NCBI GenBank assembly: GCA_900546735.1 | Contig: URDW01000090.1 | Location: forward strand, 1-8,848 | Source of the DNA: an uncultured Oscillospiraceae bacterium | GTDB lineage: Bacteria > Bacillota > Clostridia > Oscillospirales > Acutalibacteraceae | DNA length: 8,848 nucleotides | Direction: 5' to 3' | Shown: piece by piece, positions 1 through 5,875 of the stretch | How the letters are laid out: every line of letters starts with the position of its first letter | Position numbering within the stretch: the first letter of the stretch is position 1 | Translations under genes and position numbers: made by a program | Notes under the pieces: generated by a model | Databases searched by the model: none | The model's input: only the letters and a program-made list of their open reading frames with translations | Told to the model about the DNA's origin: nothing

Positions 1-1
1 C

Positions 2-292
2 GGCACGAAAGTTTCGGTCAAAAAGATTTTCCCGTTTTTTATTCTGTTTTTCATTGCTGCTTCGGTGGTCACGACTGTTGCCGGGGCACTCGGTGTAGAT
101 GCGGCTGTTTTCACGCCGCTGAAGACGCTTTCTAAATTTTTTATTGTTATGGCTATGGCGGCCATTGGGCTGAATACCAACCTGGTGCGCCTTGTCAAAA
201 GCGGCGGCAAACCGATTTTGACCGGTTTTTGCTGCTGGGCCATGATCACAGCGATCAGCTTGGCCATGCAAAAGGCGCTGCAGCTTTGGTAA
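2..292 (+). CDS. YeiH/UPF0324-family membrane protein (3' end only)
   Basis: Only the last 96 codons are in the window; the frame is open from base 2 to the TAA at 290-292 and the start lies upstream. The fragment is hydrophobic, with about three membrane segments (roughly fragment residues 9-30, 40-58 and 72-93). Between them is the short basic loop [16 protein letters not shown], which I recognise as the conserved C-terminal signature of the YeiH / UPF0324 family. Members are inner-membrane proteins of about 330-350 residues with some ten membrane segments, often annotated as putative sulfate exporters; the transport role is poorly established. The GTG at 65 is internal and not the real start, because the upstream codons ([15 protein letters not shown]) are also typical of the family. 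No convincing terminator follows. The family call is fairly secure; the substrate is unknown. Confidence 0.75.
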   Translation, partial: GTKVSVKKIFPFFILFFIAASVVTTVAGALGVDAAVFTPLKTLSKFFIVMAMAAIGLNTNLVRLVKSGGKPILTGFCCWAMITAISLAMQKALQLW

Positions 293-305
293 TTTTACGC
301 ACCGC

Positions 306-331
306 TGACAAAAATTGACAATTTTTTGACA
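306..331 (+). repeat. Three phased TGACA direct repeats
   Basis: TGACA occurs at 306-310, 316-320 and 327-331, each followed by an A/T run, giving a period of 10-11 bp (one helical turn). The second and third copies read TTGACA, a consensus -35 hexamer. The third has a weak -10 (ATAAAT, 349-354) at 17 bp. They may be alternative -35 elements or a phased binding site for a regulator of the downstream small gene. Function is inferred only. Confidence 0.35.
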
Positions 332-385
332 AAATTTATTGCATTTGCATAAATAAGTAAAGTGAATTTTGTTGATTTTTACCGT

Positions 386-414
386 ATGAAATTGTTCAAT
401 TTTCATGTTATAAT
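386..414 (+). promoter_or_regulatory. Extended -10 promoter with overlapping imperfect dyad
   Basis: A perfect TATAAT lies at 409-414, preceded by TGT at 406-408, so it is an extended -10 (TGnTATAAT). The -35 at 17 bp (ATGAAA, 386-391) is poor, which fits an extended -10 promoter. Just upstream, ATGAAATTG (386-394) and CAATTTTCAT (397-406) form an inverted repeat around TT with one unmatched base. This dyad fills the -35/spacer region, a usual place for a repressor operator. It should drive the small gene at 477. Promoter moderately sure; operator inferred. Confidence 0.5.
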
Positions 415-429
415 AAAGAAGGCAAAAGG

Positions 430-477
430 TGCGCATTAGTAAAAAGCGTGAATGAATAAGAAAGGGGTGAATGCGCA
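430..477 (+). promoter_or_regulatory. Possible 5' UTR stem covering the start of the small gene
   Basis: TGCGCATT (430-437) is exactly complementary to AATGCGCA (470-477). Folding would place the ribosome binding site (AGGGGTG, 463-469) in the 32-nt loop and pair the bases up to the first base of the ATG at 477. This could lower translation initiation. Eight base pairs closing a large loop is modest evidence. Confidence 0.25.
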
Positions 478-668
478 TGTCAGCCAAAATCATTAAAATC
501 CGTCTTGCAAGAAAACGTATGTCTGCTTCTCAAAAAAACCAAATCGAGCAGGCACCGCCTGCACAGGCGCATCATCCGTATGACGATATTGATCCCGGTG
601 TGATCATCAAACTTTGCAACATGCTTGACTGCCCGCCGGCAGATATTTTGGAGTATGTTGAAGAGTAG
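477..668 (+). CDS. Small Xre-like protein with degenerate helix-turn-helix core
   Basis: This 63-codon ORF runs from ATG 477 to TAG 666-668. The in-frame ATG at 471 is only 3 nt from the ribosome binding site AGGGGTG (463-469); the ATG at 477 is better spaced. The ends resemble small Xre/Cro-type regulators: a basic first helix (IIKIRLARKRMS) and a C-terminal part (VIIKLCNMLDCPPADILEYV) matching the usual last helices, where the Leu-Cys...Leu-Asp-Cys and Asp-Ile-Leu-Glu-Tyr pattern is typical. The middle, where the recognition helix should be, reads QIEQAPPAQAHHPYDD and is not helix-like. Read one base over, the same DNA gives LLKKTKSSRHRLHRRIIR, which looks much more like a helix-turn-helix. 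A run of seven A (532-538) lies at the apparent break. It could therefore be a decayed gene, a frameshifted gene or a sequence error. It has its own promoter and terminator. Confidence 0.5.
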   Translation: MSAKIIKIRLARKRMSASQKNQIEQAPPAQAHHPYDDIDPGVIIKLCNMLDCPPADILEYVEE

Positions 669-676
669 GAAACAGC

Positions 677-710
677 AAAACGCCGCACACATTTGTGTGC
701 GGCGTTTTTT
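677..710. terminator. Strong bidirectional terminator hairpin
   Basis: The arm AACGCCGCACACA (679-691) is perfectly complementary to TGTGTGCGGCGTT (694-706). A/T pairing extends the stem to 677-708, and the T run ends at 710. AAAA on the left arm becomes a U run for minus-strand transcripts. It lies between the end of the small plus-strand gene (668) and the end of trxB (727), so it can serve both converging units. Confidence 0.88.
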
Positions 711-726
711 GTGCCGTCTGTATTTT

Positions 727-1659
727 TCAGCTTTGTGTGCAGCTGTCGCAGTATGCGCAGGCGGCTGTGGCGGCCACAGCGCCGTCGGCAGCAGCGGTCG
801 TCAGTTGGCGCACCGCTTTTGTGCGGCAGTCTCCGGCGGTGAAAATGCCGGGCAGATCGGTCTGGCAGTCTTCACCGGCCACGATGTAACCGGTCGCGTC
901 CGTCTGCACAAGGCCGGCAAAAGCCTGGGTGTTCGGCACTTGGCCGACGGCGGCAAACACACCGCTGACTGCCAGCTCGGTCTTCGCGCCGGTTTTTTTG
1001 TTGGTCACCTCAATACTTTTGAGCGCTGTGTCGCCGTGCAGGGCCGTGACGGTGCTGTCCAGTATAAACTGCACGTTTGTAAGCTTGGTCAGCCGGTCGG
1101 CAAGCGCTTTTTCGCCGCGGAACGTGTCGCGGCGGTGGATCAGGTACACTTTTTCACAGATGTTGGCCAGGTAGGCGCAGTCTTCCAGCGCCGTGTTGCC
1201 GCCGCCGACTACGGCTACTGTCTTGCCTTTGAAAAACATCCCGTCACATGTTGCGCAGTAAGAAACGCCGTGGCCGGTCAGTGCCTGTTCGTTTTCCAGG
1301 CCAAGCGGCCGGTTTTTGGCGCCGCAGGCCAAAATAACGGCTTTGCATGTATAGCTGCCCGAAACGGTGACGGCCGTCTTGACTGTGCCGTTTTGCACCG
1401 CTTTTACATCTTCACTTTTCAGTTCTGCGCCAAGCGCCGCTGCCTGGCTGTGCAGCTGCATGGTAAAATCAAAGCCGGAAATGTTTTGAATGCCGGGATA
1501 GTTTTCCACCTCCGGCGTGTTTACGATCTGGCCGCCGAACATGGCTGCTTCCAGCACCAGCACATGCTTGCCGGCACGGCAGCAATAAATGGCGGCCGTC
1601 AGTCCGGCTGTGCCGCCGCCCACAATGATCACATCATAGTCTGTATGCAGATTTTCCAT
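727..1659 (-). CDS. trxB: NADPH-dependent thioredoxin-disulfide reductase
   Basis: This 310-residue protein has the normal length for a low-molecular-weight thioredoxin reductase, a cytoplasmic FAD enzyme that passes electrons from NADPH to thioredoxin. Seen in order: the FAD-binding GGGTAGL near residues 14-20; the redox pair C135-A-T-C138 followed by DG; a second nucleotide fold GGGNTALED (152-160); HRRDTFR (175-181), the basic pattern that binds the NADPH 2'-phosphate; and the second FAD motif GIFTAGDC (271-278). The HRRxxFR pattern argues against the ferredoxin-dependent variants known from some clostridia. The start overlaps the thioredoxin stop as TGATG, with GGGTGA a few bases upstream as ribosome binding site, so translation is probably coupled. 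Odd feature: the C-terminus ends CAYCDSCTQS, a CxxCxxC cluster (C301, C304, C307) that I do not expect in the family. It is the last gene of its operon; the hairpin at 677-710 follows. Confidence 0.95.
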   Translation of the reverse strand: MENLHTDYDVIIVGGGTAGLTAAIYCCRAGKHVLVLEAAMFGGQIVNTPEVENYPGIQNISGFDFTMQLHSQAAALGAELKSEDVKAVQNGTVKTAVTVSGSYTCKAVILACGAKNRPLGLENEQALTGHGVSYCATCDGMFFKGKTVAVVGGGNTALEDCAYLANICEKVYLIHRRDTFRGEKALADRLTKLTNVQFILDSTVTALHGDTALKSIEVTNKKTGAKTELAVSGVFAAVGQVPNTQAFAGLVQTDATGYIVAGEDCQTDLPGIFTAGDCRTKAVRQLTTAAADGAVAATAACAYCDSCTQS

Positions 1660-1973
1660 CAGATATCACCCATCAGCTGCAAAATGGCTGTTTTCGGCAG
1701 CACGCCGGTCGCACGGCTGACTTCTTCGCCGTGGTTCATCACGACCAGTGTCGGAATGGACAGAATGCCGAAGCGTGTGGCCAGCTCTTCCTCTTCGTCC
1801 ACATTGATTTTTACCACTTTAAAACGGTCTGCTTCGTTTGCCAGTTCGTCAAGCGTTGGCGCCAGCATGCGGCAGGGGCCGCACCACTGCGCCCAAAAAT
1901 CGATCAGTACCGGCCGCTGCGACTGCAGCACTTCCACTTCAAAATTGGCGGCTGTGATTTTCATCGGTTTCAT
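1659..1973 (-). CDS. trxA: Thioredoxin
   Basis: This 104-residue protein has the standard length for a single-domain cytoplasmic thioredoxin, which reduces protein disulfides and is itself recycled by thioredoxin reductase. The active site WCGPC is at residues 30-34 (C31, C34) after the typical DFWAQ strand, and the cis-proline loop SIPT (P74) is present. ATG 1973 is chosen because AGGAGG lies 7 nt upstream; the second Met (residue 4) is worse spaced. The gene starts inside the stop of the upstream hydrolase (ATGA) and ends inside the start of trxB (TGATG), so the three genes form one translationally coupled operon. Lying directly before trxB, it is probably that enzyme's substrate. Nothing is missing or unusual. 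Confidence 0.95.
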   Translation of the reverse strand: MKPMKITAANFEVEVLQSQRPVLIDFWAQWCGPCRMLAPTLDELANEADRFKVVKINVDEEEELATRFGILSIPTLVVMNHGEEVSRATGVLPKTAILQLMGDI

Positions 1974-2839
1974 ATTTTGTCCTCCTTTTGATTTTGCATC
2001 AGCTGCAGCATGGCTTTTGCTGCGCCGTCTTCCTGCGGGTCGCCGGTCAGAAAGTCGGCCGCCGCTTTGCAGGCGGGGCTTGCGGATCTTACGGCGATGC
2101 CGCAGCCGCTTTCAAGCAGCATGGCGCTGTCGTTGTCGGCATTGCCGAAAGCAGCTGTCTCTTTTATATGTATGTGCAGCTGCCGGCAAAGATATTGCAG
2201 TGCATTTGCCTTGCCGGCGCGCGCGTCTGAAATTTCAAGCATGTTTGGAAAAGAAGACGTGATGTACAGTCCGTCGATCTCCTGCACGCAGCCCCGCAGC
2301 GCTTCAAACGCTTCTTTACTGGCGCAGTAGGCGTCAATGCAGTCCAGTTCACCAATATGGGCGCGTGCGTCGGCAAAAAAGTGCTCGCTGGGCTTTCGTG
2401 TGCGGCGCACATAGTCAGCGGCTTTTGCCGTGCGGCCGAATTTTTCGGGCGCGCGCACCATTTCAGCCGGCGCATAGGCCTGCCCTTCTACCGTATATTC
2501 TATAAACGCCTTTTTTTCTGTCTCCATGATTTGCAGCACCTGTTCGGCCGCGGCGGGCGACAGGGTGTAGGCACACAGTTTTTCACCGGTTTGCAGGTCG
2601 TATACCGCGGCGCCGTTGGAGGTAATGGCATAGCGGATCTCGGGTGCACGGCGCACACAGTCGGGCAGGGCGTGCAGTGCGCGGCCGCTGGCGGCGGCTA
2701 CGGCAATTCCGTTTTCGGCCGCTTTTTGCAGCGCCAGGTGCATCAGCGGTGAAAACGCGCCGTCTGGGGCAAGCGAGGTGCCGTCCAGATCCAAAGCGAA
2801 CAGTTTGATCTTTTTTTCAGTGCAGATCTCTTTGCACAT
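1970..2839 (-). CDS. Cof-type HAD-superfamily phosphatase
   Basis: This 289-residue protein matches the usual length (about 265-290) of Cof/IIB-type HAD hydrolases, cytosolic Mg-dependent phosphatases that mostly act on small sugar or nucleotide phosphates. Motif I is DLDGTS (nucleophile D17, general acid D19), motif II is ASGR (S51), the motif III lysine is K210 in GKANAL, and motif IV is GNADNDSAML (232-241). The long insert between motifs II and III is the type IIB cap. In motif IV the first Asp of the common GDxxND is Asn (N233), while the catalytically important D237 remains; this variant occurs in active members. ATG 2839 is preceded by GGAGGA at good spacing. It is first in the operon with trxA and trxB, and its stop overlaps the trxA start (ATGA). 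The substrate cannot be told from sequence, and a redox link is only suggested by context. Confidence 0.9.
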   Translation of the reverse strand: MCKEICTEKKIKLFALDLDGTSLAPDGAFSPLMHLALQKAAENGIAVAAASGRALHALPDCVRRAPEIRYAITSNGAAVYDLQTGEKLCAYTLSPAAAEQVLQIMETEKKAFIEYTVEGQAYAPAEMVRAPEKFGRTAKAADYVRRTRKPSEHFFADARAHIGELDCIDAYCASKEAFEALRGCVQEIDGLYITSSFPNMLEISDARAGKANALQYLCRQLHIHIKETAAFGNADNDSAMLLESGCGIAVRSASPACKAAADFLTGDPQEDGAAKAMLQLMQNQKEDKI

Positions 2840-2883
2840 AGTCTTCCTCCGTGCAGAAAACAGTTTTATGCCTATTCTTATGT

Positions 2884-2898
2884 TACCATGAAATGGTA
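2884..2898. promoter_or_regulatory. 15-bp dyad in the divergent tex / thioredoxin-operon region
   Basis: TACCAT (2884-2889), GAA, ATGGTA (2893-2898) is a perfect inverted repeat with 6-bp arms. On the minus strand, TTGCAA (2917-2922) lies 18 bp from TACCAT (2898-2893), a candidate -35/-10 pair for the hydrolase-trxA-trxB operon. The dyad would then overlap the -10. It is the only symmetrical element I see in this 152-bp region. The operator role is inferred; the arms are short enough to arise by chance. Confidence 0.35.
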
Positions 2899-2924
2899 GG
2901 AAAATCCACTGCTTTTTTGCAAAC

Positions 2925-2954
2925 TTGCACAGTGCCCGGCGTTTATTGTATAAT
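2925..2954 (+). promoter_or_regulatory. Sigma-A-type promoter of tex
   Basis: TTGCAC (2925-2930) and a perfect TATAAT (2949-2954) are separated by 18 bp. The start point would be near 2961, about 30 nt before the ATG at 2992, with AGAAAGGGAAA (2977-2987) as ribosome binding site. Confidence 0.65.
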
Positions 2955-2991
2955 AAGATATATATTTATCCGTATCAGAAAGGGAAAATCT

Positions 2992-5130
2992 ATGGATATT
3001 ATTGCAAAGTTGGCCGAAGAATTTTCGGTCAGCCCCAAAAGAATTGAAAACACGATCGATCTGATCGACCAGGGCAACACGATCCCATTTATTGCGCGTT
3101 ATCGTAAAGAGATGACCGGCTCGCTCGACGACCAGGTGCTGCGCCAGATTTTTGAGCGTTTGAATTATCTGCGCAATCTGGACGCGCAGCGCGAAAAGAT
3201 TTTGGCCGCGATCGGGGAGCAGGGCAAGCTGACGCCGGAGCTGGAGGCAGCCGTGCAGGCGGCGGCAACGCTTACGGAACTGGAAGACCTTTACCGCCCG
3301 TACCGGCCAAAACGCAAAACGCGCGCGTCGGTCGCACGTGCAAAAGGGCTGCAGGGCCTGGCCGATCTGCTTTATGCCCAGGCGCCGGATGCAGACCCGT
3401 GCGCAGCCGCTGCCGGTTATCTGAATGACGAGGTGGCCACGGTAGAAGACGCGCTGGCCGGTGCGCAGGACATTGTGGCTGAGATGATCTCCGACGATCC
3501 GGCCGGGCGTAAACGCATCCGTTATTCCTGCAAAATGAACGGCAGCCTTGTCAGCGAAAAAGCGCAGGAGGATGCCGGCGTTTATGAAATGTATGCTTCT
3601 TACAGCGAGCCGGTCAGGAAAATTGCCGGCCACCGTGTGCTGGCAGTCAACCGCGGCGAAAAAGAGGGCTTTTTAAAAGCCGGCATTTCCTATGACCGGG
3701 AAAGCGGCCTGGCTATTTTGCGCCAGCTGCACCTGAAAGGCGGTCCCTGTGCAGCGTATATGGACGCTGCGATCGAAGATGCTTATACGCGCCTGATTTT
3801 TCCGAGTATCGAGCGTGAACTGCGCAGCGAGATGACCGAAAACGCCGATGAAAATGCCATCCGTGTGTTTGCCGACAACACGCGCCAGCTGCTGATGCAG
3901 CCGCCTGTTAAGGGCAAAGTCACGATCGGGCTTGATCCCGGTTACCGTACCGGCTGCAAGGTGGCAGTCGTGGATGCAAGCGGCGAAGTGCTCGACACTG
4001 CGGTCATTTACTGCGCACCGCCGCACAGCAAAATAGAACAGGCCAAGAAAATCATCAAAGACCTGGTGCATAAATACCATGTGCAGATGTTCGCCATCGG
4101 CAACGGCACGGCTTCGCACGAGACGGAGGTGTTTGCCGCAGAAGTGATCCGTGAGCTGGATCGCGGTATTGTGTATATGGTCGTCAGTGAGGCCGGTGCG
4201 TCTGTCTATTCCGCCTCCAAATTGGCGGCTGAGGAGTTCCCGCAGTACGACGTCAGCCTGCGTTCGGCCGTATCGATCGCGCGCCGCCTGCAGGATCCGC
4301 TGGCCGAGCTGGTAAAGATCGACCCGAAGGCGATCGGTGTTGGTCAGTACCAGCACGATATGCCGCAAAAGCAGTTGAACGAGGCGTTGGACGGTGTGGT
4401 GGAGGACTGCGTGAACTCTGTCGGCGTAGATCTGAATACCGCTTCTGTTCCGCTTTTGTCCCGTGTGGCCGGCATTTCGCAGAGCGTGGCCAAAAACATT
4501 GTGGCGTTTCGCCGCGAAAACGGCGGCTTTACCTCGCGTGCACAGCTGAAAAAGGTCAGCAAGCTCGGTCCGAAAGCTTTTGAACAGTGTGCCGGGTTTC
4601 TGCGTGTGCGAGAAAGCAAAAATGTGCTCGACAACACGGCCGTGCACCCGGAAAGCTACGCCGTGGCGGAAAAGCTGCTTGCGCTGTGCGGCGTCAGCGA
4701 GCAGGAAGTGCGTGCCGGAAAAACGGCGGCTGTCGGCCAGGTCGTAAAAACGATGGGCGCATCGGCCATTGCAAAGCGTCTGGATGTCGGCGAGCCGACG
4801 CTGAAAGACATTGTTTCGGAACTGCAAAAGCCCGGGCGCGACCCGCGCGACGAGCTGCCGCAGCCGATGCTGCGCACCGATATTTTAGGTATAGAAGATT
4901 TGAAGCCCGGCATGGAGCTGAAGGGCACCGTGCGCAATGTGGTGGACTTTGGCGCTTTTGTAGACATCGGCGTGCACCAGGACGGCCTTGTGCACATTTC
5001 ACAGATCACCAGCCGTTACATCCGCCACCCGTCTGACGTGCTGAAAGTCGGCGATATCGTTACGGTATGGGTGCTGCAGGTCGATGCTGCCAAAAAACGC
5101 ATCAGTCTTACGATGAAAAAGCCGCAGTAA
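2992..5130 (+). CDS. tex: Tex-family RNA-binding transcription accessory protein
   Basis: This 712-residue protein has the normal length for Tex, a conserved bacterial nucleic-acid-binding protein related to eukaryotic Spt6 and linked to transcription. Domains in order: a helical N-terminal region (about 1-190) starting DIIAKLAEEF; an RNase H-like YqgF fold opening with IGLDPGYRTGCK (312-323); tandem helix-hairpin-helix DNA-binding motifs (about 478-540), with VDLNTASVPLLSRVAGI and an Asn-Gly-Gly-Phe turn; and a C-terminal S1 RNA-binding domain (about 637-708) with GTVRNVVDFGAFVDIG and DGLVHIS. The frame is open upstream to 2851, but that part has no family similarity and spans the promoter, so I take ATG 2992, placed just after AGAAAGGGAAA and preceded by TTGCAC/TATAAT. 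It is transcribed divergently from the thioredoxin operon. No terminator is visible before the response regulator gene 70 bp downstream, so read-through is possible. Confidence 0.95.
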   Translation: MDIIAKLAEEFSVSPKRIENTIDLIDQGNTIPFIARYRKEMTGSLDDQVLRQIFERLNYLRNLDAQREKILAAIGEQGKLTPELEAAVQAAATLTELEDLYRPYRPKRKTRASVARAKGLQGLADLLYAQAPDADPCAAAAGYLNDEVATVEDALAGAQDIVAEMISDDPAGRKRIRYSCKMNGSLVSEKAQEDAGVYEMYASYSEPVRKIAGHRVLAVNRGEKEGFLKAGISYDRESGLAILRQLHLKGGPCAAYMDAAIEDAYTRLIFPSIERELRSEMTENADENAIRVFADNTRQLLMQPPVKGKVTIGLDPGYRTGCKVAVVDASGEVLDTAVIYCAPPHSKIEQAKKIIKDLVHKYHVQMFAIGNGTASHETEVFAAEVIRELDRGIVYMVVSEAGASVYSASKLAAEEFPQYDVSLRSAVSIARRLQDPLAELVKIDPKAIGVGQYQHDMPQKQLNEALDGVVEDCVNSVGVDLNTASVPLLSRVAGISQSVAKNIVAFRRENGGFTSRAQLKKVSKLGPKAFEQCAGFLRVRESKNVLDNTAVHPESYAVAEKLLALCGVSEQEVRAGKTAAVGQVVKTMGASAIAKRLDVGEPTLKDIVSELQKPGRDPRDELPQPMLRTDILGIEDLKPGMELKGTVRNVVDFGAFVDIGVHQDGLVHISQITSRYIRHPSDVLKVGDIVTVWVLQVDAAKKRISLTMKKPQ

Positions 5131-5133
5131 GGC

Positions 5134-5151
5134 TTTAATCTGTTTTTAATC
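5134..5151 (+). promoter_or_regulatory. Direct-repeat box upstream of the response regulator
   Basis: TTTAATC occurs at 5134-5140 and again at 5145-5151, exactly 11 bp apart with TGTT between. Tandem 7-bp half sites with 4-bp spacers are how OmpR/PhoB-family regulators bind. A weak -10 (AACAAT, 5161-5166) lies just downstream and the ORF begins 50 nt after the box. Nearly the same element is found at 7481-7498. Autoregulation of the two-component operon is inferred. Confidence 0.55.
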
Positions 5152-5200
5152 TTTTTATGCAACAATAAAACTGCAAATTTTGAATGGGCAGGTATGGAAA

Positions 5201-5875
5201 ATGAGAGTCTTGGTTGTTGAGGACGAAAAGGATTTAAGCGATGTGATCAAAATGGAGCTGGAGGACGAGGGCTACAGCTGCGACTGCTGCCTGGATGGCA
5301 ACGATGCGCTGCTTTACATGGAGTCGGCCGATTACGACGTTGTGCTGATGGATGTTATGCTGCCCGGGCAGAACGGGTTTGACATTGTGCGCAGCTACCG
5401 CAGCCGCGGCGGGCGTGCGCCGATCCTTTTTTTAACAGCGCGCGATGATGTGGAGGACCGTGTGCGCGGACTGGATCTTGGCGCCAGCGACTATATCATC
5501 AAACCGTTTTCGTTTCAAGAACTGCTTGCACGCATCCGCGCAGCCGTGCGCAGCCAGTCCGGCAGCACCGGCAATGTGTATACGGCGGCCGATCTGCAGC
5601 TGAACATCCAGACACACGAGGTCAGCCGCGCCGGCAAGGCGATTCGTCTGTCCGCCAAGGAGTTCGCTATTTTGGAGTGCCTGATGAAAAATAAAAACAC
5701 GGTGCTTACCCGTGAAGCCATTGAAAACAGCGTTTATGATTTTGACTATTCCGGCGGCACCAATGTGATCGACGTCTACATCCGCTATCTGCGCAAAAAG
5801 GTGGATGAAGGCTTTGACAAAAAGCTGATCCACACGGTGCGCGGCTATGGCTACGTTTTGAAGGAGGATGCATGA
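5201..5875 (+). CDS. OmpR/PhoB-family response regulator
   Basis: This 224-residue protein has the usual length of a receiver plus winged-helix regulator. The receiver (about 1-118) has the acidic pair E7/D8, phosphoacceptor D51 in LMDVMLPG, switch residue T79 in FLTARDD and K101 in IIKPFS. The C-terminal winged helix (about 128-222) shows the family pattern: LSAKEFAILECL, the recognition-helix region NVIDVYIRYLRKKVD, and the closing hairpin HTVRGYGYVL. All phosphorylation residues are intact. ATG 5201 is chosen because the residues from MRVLVVEDE are where receivers begin; the TTG seven codons upstream would add non-family residues. The ribosome binding site is weak (GGCAGG, about 8 nt upstream). 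The stop overlaps the kinase start (ATGA), so the two proteins are made as a pair. It probably binds the boxes at 5134-5151 and 7481-7498. The signal and wider regulon are unknown. Confidence 0.95.
   Translation: MRVLVVEDEKDLSDVIKMELEDEGYSCDCCLDGNDALLYMESADYDVVLMDVMLPGQNGFDIVRSYRSRGGRAPILFLTARDDVEDRVRGLDLGASDYIIKPFSFQELLARIRAAVRSQSGSTGNVYTAADLQLNIQTHEVSRAGKAIRLSAKEFAILECLMKNKNTVLTREAIENSVYDFDYSGGTNVIDVYIRYLRKKVDEGFDKKLIHTVRGYGYVLKEDA

Noticed and set aside
311..325. AAAATTG-A-CAATTTT palindrome as a terminator for the YeiH-like gene
   Set aside because: The stem is AT-rich with a one-base loop, so it is not a plausible intrinsic terminator; it is kept only as part of the regulatory region.
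625..2262. A long plus-strand open frame (545 codons) opposite trxB, trxA and part of the hydrolase
   Set aside because: It is antisense to three clearly recognised genes, its translation is Cys/Arg/His-rich with no family resemblance, and it begins inside the upstream small gene before a strong terminator.
2851..2991. Upstream extension of tex by 47 codons
   Set aside because: The extension crosses the TATAAT promoter and lacks family similarity; ATG 2992 has a suitable ribosome binding site.
3673..4827. A 384-codon minus-strand open frame opposite tex
   Set aside because: The translation is rich in Arg, His and Phe without recognisable motifs, and tex on the other strand has full domain support.
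5180..5200. TTG start seven codons upstream for the response regulator
   Set aside because: Receivers of this family begin at the MRVLVVEDE strand, and no ribosome binding site precedes the TTG.
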